A stretch of DNA of 8,697 bases, taken from the NCBI GenBank assembly GCA_021202245.1, contig JAJQDK010000128.1, positions 1 through 8,697 of the forward strand, in the 5' to 3' direction. Origin of the DNA: Clostridiales bacterium (GTDB taxonomy: Bacteria > Bacillota > Clostridia > Oscillospirales > Acutalibacteraceae). The translations under genes were made by a program, and so were the position numbers. Numbering within the stretch: the first letter of the stretch is position 1; each line of letters begins with the position of its first letter. Below the pieces are notes generated by a model. That model searched no databases. It saw only the letters and a program-made list of their open reading frames with translations, and was not told the origin of the DNA. Positions 1 through 6,916 of the stretch are shown piece after piece.

Positions 1-626
1 CGGCTGCCGCCGCCCTCGCCGTCGCTCTCCTTAATCCGACTTATAATCTCGTTGATGTCCTCGGCGTCCTTTGCCGTTTTTTCGTTGCCCGTGAGGATTT
101 TAACAATATTTATTACTTCATCAATAAAAATAATCACGAACAGCGCTATAATAATCAAAAGTCCCCAAATTGACAGGAACACATCGTAAATCACGCTCAA
201 AAACGGAATTGTGCGCACGTAAATTCCCCTGACCATGTCAAGAGAAATCTCTCCGTCGGGCAGGTCGTTTGCAATGCCCTGAGTTTGCAGCACCCGCTCG
301 CCGTCTTCGTTTTCATAGGGCGCCTTAATAATTTTATGCGTAATTTTATACCCCTCGGTTACGCCCGATCCGTCAAAGGTAATTATGTCCCCCACCTCAA
401 GAGTCTTGGGATTTTCAACCTCTTTGTCAAGAATAATGTCGCCCACGCTCAGCTGCGGCTCCATACTTCCGCTCGACACCCTGTAAATGGAATATCCGCC
501 TATCACGGGGCTCTCTCCGCTGACACGTGTTACAAACGCAAATATTACCACCGAAACAAAGAGGATAATCAATATCCAGCAAATTACATTTGTTATGCTT
601 TTAATTACTCTGAGTGTGCTTTTCAT
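1..626 (-). CDS. sipW: Second SipW-type (S26, Ser-His) signal peptidase I, 3'-truncated by window edge
   Basis: This is a membrane signal peptidase of the SipW/ER type, expected to cleave the unusual signal peptides of the TasA-like proteins encoded upstream. Only 208 codons are visible; the frame is open at base 1, so the C-terminus is missing. A first membrane segment spans about residues 9-32. The catalytic serine is S54 in VSSGSMEP. The general base is a histidine, H97 in KITHKII, where ordinary bacterial enzymes have lysine. The QTQGIANDLPD stretch (about 114-124) matches the conserved Gly-Asp/Asn region of the family. A second membrane segment lies at about 143-169, followed by an acidic, Gly-rich cytoplasmic tail. 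The ATG at 626 is preceded by GGAG about 5 nt upstream. It is clearly a paralogue of the peptidase at 2609-3217 (shared VSG, GDIIL, APYE and WGL motifs). A terminator-like hairpin precedes it, so it may be expressed differently from the genes before it. Confidence 0.9.
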   Translation of the reverse strand, partial: MKSTLRVIKSITNVICWILIILFVSVVIFAFVTRVSGESPVIGGYSIYRVSSGSMEPQLSVGDIILDKEVENPKTLEVGDIITFDGSGVTEGYKITHKIIKAPYENEDGERVLQTQGIANDLPDGEISLDMVRGIYVRTIPFLSVIYDVFLSIWGLLIIIALFVIIFIDEVINIVKILTGNEKTAKDAEDINEIISRIKESDGEGGGS

Positions 627-635
627 TTTCTCTCC

Positions 636-669
636 AAAAAGTAAGGGAGCTGACCGAAAGACAGCCCCC
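636..669 (-). terminator. Terminator-like hairpin between the LRR gene and the second sipW
   Basis: On the minus strand an 8-bp stem, GGGGGCTG (662-669) with CAGCTCCC (645-652), contains one G-T wobble and closes a 9-nt loop. It is followed by TTACTTTTT (636-644). This looks like a Rho-independent terminator starting about 10 nt after the LRR stop codon. The T-run ends just before the GGAG ribosome site of the next gene, so it could also act as an attenuator or processing stem. The other flank is T-rich when read on the plus strand, so it may work in both directions. Folding energy was not computed. Confidence 0.6.
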
Positions 670-678
670 TGTTATTTT

Positions 679-2691
679 TTATTCTGCCGGCTCGGTTTCG
701 TTGTCATCGGAAACGGTTGTTTTCTCGTCGTCCTTTGAGTTCAAAGCCGCAACCTCGTCTGCGTCTGCGTTGTAAGGAATAACATCGTCAAACTGAATGA
801 GTCCGAGATTGGTGCAGCCTGCAAACGAAGCGGCAGTGTAAGTAACCTTGTGGTTGGGAAGCACAAGCTCCTCAAGCTCTGTGCAGCCTGCAAATGCGTT
901 GTCTGCGATTGCCGCAACGCTGTATTCCGCTTTCTTGTACGCAATCTTTTCGGGAATAACCACCGTTGAATTGTCGGGAATTGAGGTATAGCCCACTGCA
1001 ACGGCAATCTTCTTGCAGCCGTCAAGCGAATATTTAACTCCGTTATACTGCGAGCCGCTCTCAATTATTACGTATTTAATGCCGTCGGCTTCAACCGAAA
1101 CAGCGGTTTCGTAGATGTTCTTTTCTATGTCATCCACAACGGTATAGCCGCTCGCAATTAACGCCGAAGCGTAATCCTCCTTCATATCGGGAACAACATG
1201 AATTGTAACCGTCTTTTTGGAGCCGAACACATTGGAGCCTGTTGCGGTGAGCACCGAATAGCCGTACAGATAATAATCCTTAATCGTGCAGCCCTCAAAT
1301 GTGAGCGTGCTTACGGCGCCGACATTATACAATGAAATGCTTTCAAGCTTTGAGCAGCCGCTGAGCGCATTGTCATAAATCGCCGTGGCGTCAGCCGGAA
1401 CATTAAAGCTCTCGCCTATATTCTGCGGCAGGCATCTTACCAATGCGGTTTTGTCCGAGGTGTAGATTGCCTTGCTGTCCGAGGTGTAAGGAGAAGTGTA
1501 AACCTTGTCAAGCACCGAGGTCTTTGTCTGGAATTTCAGACTCTTGAGTGTGCTTACGCTGAAGGTTGAGCCGCCGAAGCTCTTGACACATGCAGGTACG
1601 ACAACCGATTCAACCTTGCTGTCTGCAAACAGATTTTCGCCGAGCGCCGTAACAATTGCGCCGTCGGCAATCGAGGGAACCGTAACCTCAGTCTTGCTGC
1701 CGTTATACGCTGTCAGGCATACCGTCTTTTCGGAGGAATCGTTGTACTCCCACTCCCACTCGCTCTTTTGCTGTGAAACAACCGTTGCCGCTGTGGTGTG
1801 CGTTACGCTTGCCGAGGAAGAAGCCGAGGTGGTTTCCTCAACGTCGGTCGCCTCTGTGGCAGCCTGCTCTTTAGTCTGTTTGTCGGTCTTGCTTGCGGCG
1901 GTTGCCAGCGTGCCGAGCGTGCTTTCCGTTATCTCGGTGGTTTGCGCAACCGTTTCCTCAATTTCGGGAGCGCCTGCCTGAGTTGTAATGATTGATGTAT
2001 CAAAAATGAAGCTGTAGGAATCGCTGATGTATTCATCCGGCAAATCGTAGCAGCAGAAGTAAAGCGCAAACATTCCGCTTTCTCCGGCTTCAACAACGCC
2101 GGCATCCTCCTGATTTTGGGCGGCAAACGCCTTGCCCTGAGTGTAAATGCTCTCAGCCGATGAAAGCTCATCAGCCGCCATAAAGTTCACCAGACCGCCC
2201 TTTTTCAGAGCGTCCGAAGTAATTTCCTTTAAATAATAGCTGAAATGCTCGGTCATACCGTCCATGCTCTCGGTGCTGCCGGCAGCATAAAATCCCGAAG
2301 CTATCGAAAAGTAGGTTTTTATATCAATATCGCCGGTGTTGTCAATATAAACATAATAGCAGGAGGCGTCGCCGCAGGACCAGCCGGACATCATATTGCT
2401 GTTGTCAAAATCAACCGTTTCGCCGTTTGAAGCCGACTGAGCAGCCACAACAGAGCCGTCTGCGGAATAAACGGTGATGTTCGCCGAAAAATCGCCCATC
2501 TCGATAACCGTGTTAAGGTTTTCATATGTAGAGCCGAACCATGCAAAGGTTACGGAAACGCAGGTCATCAGCGCCACAAGGCTCAGGCAAAGTGACAACA
2601 GTCGCGCGTTAGTCTTTATTGATTTGGGAGCTGCGTGCTTCTTCGTCCTCGCAGGAATCTGCGAAAGTCGCTTCAAGTTTATCTTTTTCAT
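679..2691 (-). CDS. SipW-dependent secreted protein with TasA-like N-terminal module and C-terminal BspA-like LRR domain
   Basis: This is a 670-aa secreted protein. Residues 1-29 are basic, 30-49 form a hydrophobic signal segment, and the cleavage region reads VTFAWFG (47-53), typical of SipW-dependent peptides. Residues about 52-235 form a beta-rich module resembling the TasA/camelysin family (IDNTGDIDIKTYF, about 116-128, is the usual 'NTG' strand). A Thr/Glu/Ala-rich linker (about 240-310) leads to a BspA/LRR_5-type domain at about 325-635, with repeats such as IADNAFAGCTELEELVLPN (595-613). The tail is acidic. No LPxTG motif or C-terminal membrane anchor is seen. BspA-like LRR domains often bind host proteins or other cells; that role is inferred here. 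An ATG at 2691 has AAGGAG exactly 7 nt upstream. An upstream ATG at 2697 lies only 1 nt from the ribosome site, and one at 2733 has no site. The gene starts 83 nt inside the preceding sipW. Confidence 0.88.
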   Translation of the reverse strand: MKKINLKRLSQIPARTKKHAAPKSIKTNARLLSLCLSLVALMTCVSVTFAWFGSTYENLNTVIEMGDFSANITVYSADGSVVAAQSASNGETVDFDNSNMMSGWSCGDASCYYVYIDNTGDIDIKTYFSIASGFYAAGSTESMDGMTEHFSYYLKEITSDALKKGGLVNFMAADELSSAESIYTQGKAFAAQNQEDAGVVEAGESGMFALYFCCYDLPDEYISDSYSFIFDTSIITTQAGAPEIEETVAQTTEITESTLGTLATAASKTDKQTKEQAATEATDVEETTSASSSASVTHTTAATVVSQQKSEWEWEYNDSSEKTVCLTAYNGSKTEVTVPSIADGAIVTALGENLFADSKVESVVVPACVKSFGGSTFSVSTLKSLKFQTKTSVLDKVYTSPYTSDSKAIYTSDKTALVRCLPQNIGESFNVPADATAIYDNALSGCSKLESISLYNVGAVSTLTFEGCTIKDYYLYGYSVLTATGSNVFGSKKTVTIHVVPDMKEDYASALIASGYTVVDDIEKNIYETAVSVEADGIKYVIIESGSQYNGVKYSLDGCKKIAVAVGYTSIPDNSTVVIPEKIAYKKAEYSVAAIADNAFAGCTELEELVLPNHKVTYTAASFAGCTNLGLIQFDDVIPYNADADEVAALNSKDDEKTTVSDDNETEPAE

Positions 2692-3217
2692 CGTCATTCT
2701 CCTTAACAAGCTGAACAAGAGCAAAAATTTCATTCATAAAAAGGACAGCCAAAAATCCGAGTACAACAATAAGTCCCCACGGAGTAATAAAAAAGCTGTA
2801 CACTGCGCTCAATGTGCCGAGTCTGCAAACCATGGTGCCCACAAGCTGACTTTCCGAGATTTCGGGGTCGGGATAGTCGTTTGCGCAGCCCTGCGTCTGC
2901 AAATAATAGGTTCCGTCCTCCTCATACGGTGCGGTGATAACCTGATGAGTTATCAGCTTTCCGGCGTAATCGCCGACCTCGCCGTTGTAGGTAACAATGT
3001 CGCCCACCTCAACCGAGGAAGCATCGTCAATCCTCACGGAAAGGATTATGTCGCCCGTCATCAGCTCCGGCTCCATACTGGAGGATGAAATTCTTAAAAT
3101 TTGATAACCGAACACCTCGGGCGTTGCGCCCGAAACCTTGGTTACAAACAATAAAATCACTAAAACAAATGTTATCAATAATATTATAACAGATAACGCA
3201 TTTATAATTTTTCTCAA
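2609..3217 (-). CDS. sipW: SipW-type (S26, Ser-His) signal peptidase I
   Basis: This is a complete 202-aa integral membrane peptidase that should remove signal peptides from the TasA-like proteins of this cluster at the outer face of the membrane. Membrane segment one is about residues 6-27. The catalytic serine is S47 in ISSSSMEPEL. The base is H91 in LITHQVI, the SipW/ER-type Ser-His dyad rather than Ser-Lys. QTQGCANDYPD (107-117) supplies the conserved region near the active site. Membrane segment two is about 141-167 (ITPWGLIVVLGF), followed by a highly charged cytoplasmic tail. The start codon is TTG at 3217 with GGAG 11 nt upstream, a long spacing; no ATG or GTG exists in frame upstream, so translation may be weak. 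Its last 83 nt overlap the start of the LRR gene in a different frame. The position between substrates resembles the tapA-sipW-tasA arrangement. Confidence 0.92.
   Translation of the reverse strand: MRKIINALSVIILLITFVLVILLFVTKVSGATPEVFGYQILRISSSSMEPELMTGDIILSVRIDDASSVEVGDIVTYNGEVGDYAGKLITHQVITAPYEEDGTYYLQTQGCANDYPDPEISESQLVGTMVCRLGTLSAVYSFFITPWGLIVVLGFLAVLFMNEIFALVQLVKENDDEKDKLEATFADSCEDEEARSSQINKD
2699..2704 (-). promoter_or_regulatory. Ribosome binding site that decides the LRR gene start
   Basis: AAGGAG (minus strand) lies inside the sipW coding sequence, where it encodes Lys-Glu of VKEN. Its GGAG is 7 nt from the ATG at 2691 but only 1 nt from the ATG at 2697. This spacing selects the 670-aa start and implies an 83-nt overlap between the two genes. 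Confidence 0.7.
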
Positions 3218-3262
3218 AAGAAATATAGCTCCAATATTTAATAAGAATATTTTATATTTTTA

Positions 3263-3832
3263 TCAGTTATACACAATGTGCATTGTTCCCAGGCTTATAC
3301 TTCCGCTGTCGGAGCAGTCGCTGTCAACCTCAACAAACCAATCCACGGTAACCGTTTCGCCCTGCCCGATTTCAAGATTATCCTCAAGGCACACCCTTGC
3401 CGAGCTGACCGTTTTGTAGGTTTTTTCCGGCTGTGTAAGTCCGAGCTTAACATAACCGCTCAGTCCGTTACTGTAAGTGAAATCCTCAAGATAAACCGAA
3501 ATCATACAGTCGGCTGTTCCGTTGTTTTTAATTACTGTTTCAAAATAATTTACGGAGCCGGGCTCAGTTGTAAGCGAGCTGTACGATGATGACGAAATAT
3601 CATCACTGTCATAGGAAATAACGCCGTTATTTTCCGTGCCGACATATGTAACCACCGTGCAGCCCTCGCCCGAGATTTTGCCCGTTTGGGTGTAGGTGAG
3701 CAGATTGCCTGTTTCCGTGGCGGCTGTGGAGCGGTCATACCACGAAAACGCCGCCGTAACAGTCGTAAGCAGGCACAAAGCAAGTATTATAATGTGAGTA
3801 AGCAATTTAGATTTGCGCTCGCCCTTTTTCAC
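3263..3832 (-). CDS. Small TasA/camelysin-like SipW-dependent secreted protein
   Basis: This is a 189-aa secreted protein and the minimal substrate of the cluster. The N-terminus is basic (KKGERKSK), followed by a hydrophobic segment at about 11-28 and a cleavage region TAAFSWYD (26-33). The remainder is one beta-rich domain. The segment TEPGSVNYFETVIKNNGTAD (89-108) resembles the 'PGD...F.F.NNG' segment of B. subtilis TasA, where backbone strands support fibre assembly. Later strands (VDWFVEV, about 163-169) and four cysteines after the signal segment (58, 109, 148, 173) could allow disulfides. It has no appended binding domain, so I infer a structural subunit or coat protein. The start is GTG at 3832; an in-frame TAA lies a few codons upstream, and AGAAAGGG sits 10 nt before it. 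A 3-codon ATG-GTA-CCG-TGA reading overlaps this start. It lies 45 nt from the downstream sipW. Confidence 0.82.
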   Translation of the reverse strand: MKKGERKSKLLTHIIILALCLLTTVTAAFSWYDRSTAATETGNLLTYTQTGKISGEGCTVVTYVGTENNGVISYDSDDISSSSYSSLTTEPGSVNYFETVIKNNGTADCMISVYLEDFTYSNGLSGYVKLGLTQPEKTYKTVSSARVCLEDNLEIGQGETVTVDWFVEVDSDCSDSGSISLGTMHIVYN

Positions 3833-3864
3833 GGTACCATCGCCCTTTCTTTTTTAATAAATTA

Positions 3865-4218
3865 TCAGCTGACCGTAACAGTTTTTGCTGAGCTTACTGC
3901 TGTTTCAAGACCGTATTCGTCTTTCACCGTAACATATACGCTCCACGTACCGGATGAGCTTGCCTCCCACAAAACGCTTGTCGAAGTTGTGTCCTCAGTT
4001 CCTACACGATATGTTGTTGTTCCGTCGGAAACATAATATGTATATTCATTGCTGCTTCCGCTCAACGTACCTGCTGAACTTGCTGCGGAAATTTCTATTA
4101 TATCTCCTGTGCTGCAGCTTGTAGAAGATACACCGGCTGTTACGCTTAGATGTGTAAACGATTCCCAATTCACATTACTGGTTGAAATCGTGCTTGAGTA
4201 GTACACTCCGTCTGTCTA
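3865..4218 (-). pseudogene. In-frame C-terminal continuation of the giant adhesin after an amber stop (TAG at 4216-4218)
   Basis: After the TAG the same reading frame runs for another 116 sense codons to a TGA at 3865-3867 without another stop. The amino acid makeup (Ser, Thr, Tyr and Val rich) matches the upstream part. It encodes a beta-sandwich-like domain with SDGTTTYRVG and GTWSVYVTVKDEYGLE, similar in pattern to Y_Y_Y or Ig-like domains on surface proteins. A GTG at 4206 exists but has no plausible ribosome site, so an independent gene is unlikely. I read it as the severed end of a 1005-position protein, by nonsense mutation, sequencing error, or possibly stop-codon readthrough. It is joined to the CDS at 4216-6882. 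Confidence 0.75.
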
Positions 4219-6882
4219 GCTTGAACTGTATACTATATCTCCGGTTATTTTACCATCGCTGCTCCAAGTGCTTCCGGAATGGGATTGTGAGAAGGCTATA
4301 GCGTTTGGCTGTGAATCACTTGTGGCATATATTGAAATCGTCTTACTGCTGGATGCAGACGATGTATGCGTTGTCAGTGTCTTGTAAGAACCGTTGTTGC
4401 CTGTCGTCCAGTACCAAATACTCTTAGCAACTGTGCTTGAGGATGTGTAGTTAAACACAAGTGTGTTCGATAACAGGCTTTCCGTCGGCAATGTTGCTTC
4501 AACGCCGTCGTTAATACTTGTCATCTCAGAATCTGCACTTGCCGATAAACTGAACAAATATGTACCTCCGAGATAACCCTTTAGACCTGTGCTGTCAGGA
4601 TACTTACTGTCACCTCTGTCGTTAATCATAGCGTAAAATGCTGTTCCCTCATTGTCGTATGTTACAAAGGAATATTTATAATATTTTGCGTTGTTTATCG
4701 TATAGGTTACAGTCTTATCATACGCAGCACTGCTTGCCCAAGCTCCGGTATATTCCACAGTGGAGCTATTCACAGAGGAATATGTATATATGTATGAGTA
4801 ACTGTCGCTGCCGCTTACGGGGATGTAAACCGTGGTGGTTACCGATGTTACGTCATCCGGATCAAAGTTGCTTTCGATGCCGCCCTCTGTAAAGTGGTAT
4901 GTTCCGCCGTAGGTGCCGCTATACAATGCCTTTGTTGCATCATCAGCACCGCTCGCAGGCAACTGGCTATTGCTGCCGTCGTTGACAATAGCATAGAACG
5001 TTCCGCCATCGTAATCGCTTTTGCTTACTTTAAATGTATAAACATAATACTTTGTTCCGTCAAGTGCTGTATATGTTTCGTCTGTAGCGTCAGTAAGATT
5101 CTCTCCATGCCAACTACCTGTCCATTCGGTTCCGTCGGAATCATATACATAGATATATTTTACATTGCCGCTGAGGAGAGTTTGGTCGATGTAGATTGTT
5201 GTGGTTATCTGCTCATCTGTTACAAAGTCAGCATAGCAATTAACATCATCATAAATCGTAAACGTGTAGGTGTTGGTTGCACTGTTTACAAAGGTTTCAG
5301 CCTGATTTACACTTGCATCTACCCACTTAGAGAATTTGTAGTTGGAGTTTGCGCTCACGGTGAGGGTTACGGTTGTGCCGTAATCCGCTGTATTTTCAAC
5401 CGTTGTTGCATCGCTTGAAGATACTGTGCCGTTTGTGGTAGTGTTGATTGACACACTGCCGCCTGCGGCGTCTACTGTTTCATCTGTTCTGATTGTCACG
5501 GTGATATCGCAGGTTTTGATGAACTTTGCGTAGTAGGTTGTGTTTGCCGAGATTGTTACCGTATATGGGTTTTGCGTTGTTACAGAGGTTGAACAGCTGC
5601 TGTCGCTGTACCAGCCCGCAAAGCGGTAGCCGTCATAAGCCTTTGCAGTCAGAGTTGCCGTGCTGCCAGTGTAGTCATTAACAGTGGTGCCGCTTACCGT
5701 ACCTGTGCTGCTTGTAACGGCAACCGTACCGCCTTCTGCAGAATCAGGTCCCACAGTGACCGCACTTGCGGCAACGGTGAATCTGTCCTTCTCAACAAAC
5801 TTTGCATAGTAGGTCGTGTCTTCGGTCAGTGTTTCGCTGAGTGCCTCAGCTGCGCTTACACTCTCTGTGCAGGCTTCATCTGAATACCATCCCTCAAAGG
5901 TGTAGTTGCTGTTTGCAGCTGCCGTTGCGCTAAATGTGCTGCCCGAAGCCTTGCTGTCGGTATATGATTCCCAATACTCAGTACCATTTACTGTAATTGA
6001 ACCGCCGGCAAATCCGTTGGTTGCAAGAACCTTTGTATTGTCGGTTTCGCTTGTGTTGTTGTAGGTTACGGCGTTGTAGGTCACGTTTATATTTTGCGCC
6101 GCAACATTGAGGTTCATTTCAAATTTTACCTCTTGACCGAGCAGGTCGGAGCTTGCGCTTGTGCCGTCAAGCCATACGGAAATTTCAATTTTTTTCTCTT
6201 CATCTTTTGCAAAGTTTACAAGCGCATTGTCTGCATCTTTATAATTGCTTACGGGATAAACGGTTACTTCTTCTGTTTTAGCAGGATTGCCGCTGCTGTC
6301 AATGCTTGTGACTACAGTGTCAGTGGTAGTGTCGGTGCCCGTCCAAAGTATCGTTTTTTCATTTTCGCATTTAATCATAATGCGAAAAGCGGTGGTGTCA
6401 ACACTCGTGTTTGTTGCAATGAAGGTAGGATCTAATGAAAATGTCAATCCGCACTTTTTGGTGGCGGCGGCAGTAAAGCTGTAGCTTATAAACTTGGTGC
6501 CGATGTCGTTGGTGGTGGCTTCCCTGTAGGTTACGGGGTTTCCGTCATCAAGCGAATCGGGCAGGAAAAAGCTTTCGCCGTTGCTTGAAATCTCTGCAAA
6601 ATAGAGAGATTGACTGTTGGCGGAGCTGTTGTTGGTGTTGGCGTCATACTTTGTCAAGTCAATAGTACCATTATTGCTGTCAGGGTCAAGCTCGACAGAC
6701 TTATGTACCTCATTGGAGGTCGGCACGGTGCCGGTTTGAACATTATTATTGCCGTTGGAGAGTGTAAAGGTTTGACCGCCCTCAATCCAGCTGTAGGTTA
6801 TGCCGGCAGCCAAAAGCGCTATGACAAGAAGTGCCGTAACGGAAAGCAATATTTGTCTTGTATTATGTTTTTTGCCTTTCAT
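4216..6882 (-). CDS. Giant SipW-dependent secreted adhesin with InlB-type and CBM-like repeats, ending at an amber stop
   Basis: This is an 888-aa secreted protein up to TAG, or 1005 positions if that codon were read. The start is ATG at 6882 with AGGAGG at ideal 7-nt spacing. The basic N-terminus and hydrophobic segment (about 10-29) lead to cleavage region ITYSWIEGG (28-36). Residues about 40-262 form a module paralogous to the 508-aa neighbour, with shared TYREAT/TFREGT, ISYSF/LSYDF and ISVWLDGT/LTVWLEGT. Three divergent InlB B-type repeats follow at about 267-362, 366-455 and 458-555, carrying FEGWYSD, FAGWYSD, TTYYAKF and CYADF. Two tandem CBM-like repeats (about 558-675 and 681-780) share Y-IY-Y, EWTGSW/EYTGAW, YY-YF, FYAIVND/FYAMIND and GGTY-F. 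A third related domain begins near 805 and is cut by the stop. No catalytic domain or sortase signal is seen. I infer a glycan-binding surface protein. Confidence 0.87.
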   Translation of the reverse strand: MKGKKHNTRQILLSVTALLVIALLAAGITYSWIEGGQTFTLSNGNNNVQTGTVPTSNEVHKSVELDPDSNNGTIDLTKYDANTNNSSANSQSLYFAEISSNGESFFLPDSLDDGNPVTYREATTNDIGTKFISYSFTAAATKKCGLTFSLDPTFIATNTSVDTTAFRIMIKCENEKTILWTGTDTTTDTVVTSIDSSGNPAKTEEVTVYPVSNYKDADNALVNFAKDEEKKIEISVWLDGTSASSDLLGQEVKFEMNLNVAAQNINVTYNAVTYNNTSETDNTKVLATNGFAGGSITVNGTEYWESYTDSKASGSTFSATAAANSNYTFEGWYSDEACTESVSAAEALSETLTEDTTYYAKFVEKDRFTVAASAVTVGPDSAEGGTVAVTSSTGTVSGTTVNDYTGSTATLTAKAYDGYRFAGWYSDSSCSTSVTTQNPYTVTISANTTYYAKFIKTCDITVTIRTDETVDAAGGSVSINTTTNGTVSSSDATTVENTADYGTTVTLTVSANSNYKFSKWVDASVNQAETFVNSATNTYTFTIYDDVNCYADFVTDEQITTTIYIDQTLLSGNVKYIYVYDSDGTEWTGSWHGENLTDATDETYTALDGTKYYVYTFKVSKSDYDGGTFYAIVNDGSNSQLPASGADDATKALYSGTYGGTYHFTEGGIESNFDPDDVTSVTTTVYIPVSGSDSYSYIYTYSSVNSSTVEYTGAWASSAAYDKTVTYTINNAKYYKYSFVTYDNEGTAFYAMINDRGDSKYPDSTGLKGYLGGTYLFSLSASADSEMTSINDGVEATLPTESLLSNTLVFNYTSSSTVAKSIWYWTTGNNGSYKTLTTHTSSASSSKTISIYATSDSQPNAIAFSQSHSGSTWSSDGKITGDIVYSSS
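4543..5211 (-). repeat. Two tandem CBM25/26-like repeats within the giant adhesin
   Basis: Two copies of about 100-118 residues cover protein positions about 558-675 and 681-780. In order, both have an aromatic IY-Y strand, a [EY]-[WY]-T-G-[SA]-W turn, a Tyr-rich strand (KYYVYTF / KYYKYSF), an FYA[IM][VI]ND strand, and a GGTY[HL]F close. The FYAIVND segment resembles the 'IFNDG' strand of starch-binding CBM25/26 modules. The family call is by pattern only, so starch binding is possible rather than shown. Confidence 0.6.
5218..6084 (-). repeat. Three divergent InlB B-type (Listeria-Bacteroides) repeats within the giant adhesin
   Basis: Three units of about 90-98 residues each contain a Y.F.[GK]W motif (YTFEGWYSD, YRFAGWYSD, YKFSKWVD) and end in Y-A-[KD]-F. 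The GG[ST]-V-V pattern before them (GGSITVNG, GGTVAVTS, GGSVSINT) is also repeated. Such domains act as stalk or spacer elements in secreted adhesins. The first two units are the most alike in DNA near their ends. Confidence 0.75.
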
Positions 6883-6887
6883 CTCGG

Positions 6888-6897
6888 CACCTCCTTT
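6888..6897 (-). promoter_or_regulatory. Strong ribosome binding site shared with the 508-aa gene
   Basis: AAAGGAGGTG, with AGGAGG 7 nt before the ATG at 6882, is followed by GCCGAG. The 508-aa gene has the same AAAGGAGGTGCCG at 8446-8458. The duplicated leader supports tandem duplication of the gene fronts and predicts high translation of both large proteins. The three genes further down have weaker sites, two of them with TTG or GTG starts. Confidence 0.75.
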
Positions 6898-6916
6898 GTT
6901 TGAAATTTTTTGTAGT

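Noticed and set aside
679..2733. Longer LRR protein starting at 2733
   Set aside because: The extra 14 residues add a second short hydrophobic run before the basic region, have no ribosome site, and deepen the overlap with sipW. The ATG at 2691 has ideal AAGGAG spacing.
3865..4206. Independent small gene starting at GTG 4206
   Set aside because: It is in the same frame as the upstream adhesin, separated only by the TAG and three codons, with no ribosome site. It reads as the severed C-terminus.
4216..4218. Genome-wide reassignment of TAG to an amino acid, as in some phages
   Set aside because: Only one in-frame TAG is seen in about 8 kb of coding sequence, and the gene content is cellular, not phage-like. 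A point event is simpler.
4894..5418. 174-codon plus-strand open frame (and similar ones at 1505-1981, 2474-3088 and 6094-6435)
   Set aside because: These lie fully antisense to well-supported secreted protein or peptidase genes, have no domain pattern or good ribosome site, and follow from the Ser/Thr/Val-rich codons of the true genes.
5218..6084. Internalin-like invasion protein
   Set aside because: InlB-type B repeats alone are common spacers in many secreted proteins. There is no internalin LRR cap or cell-wall sorting signal.
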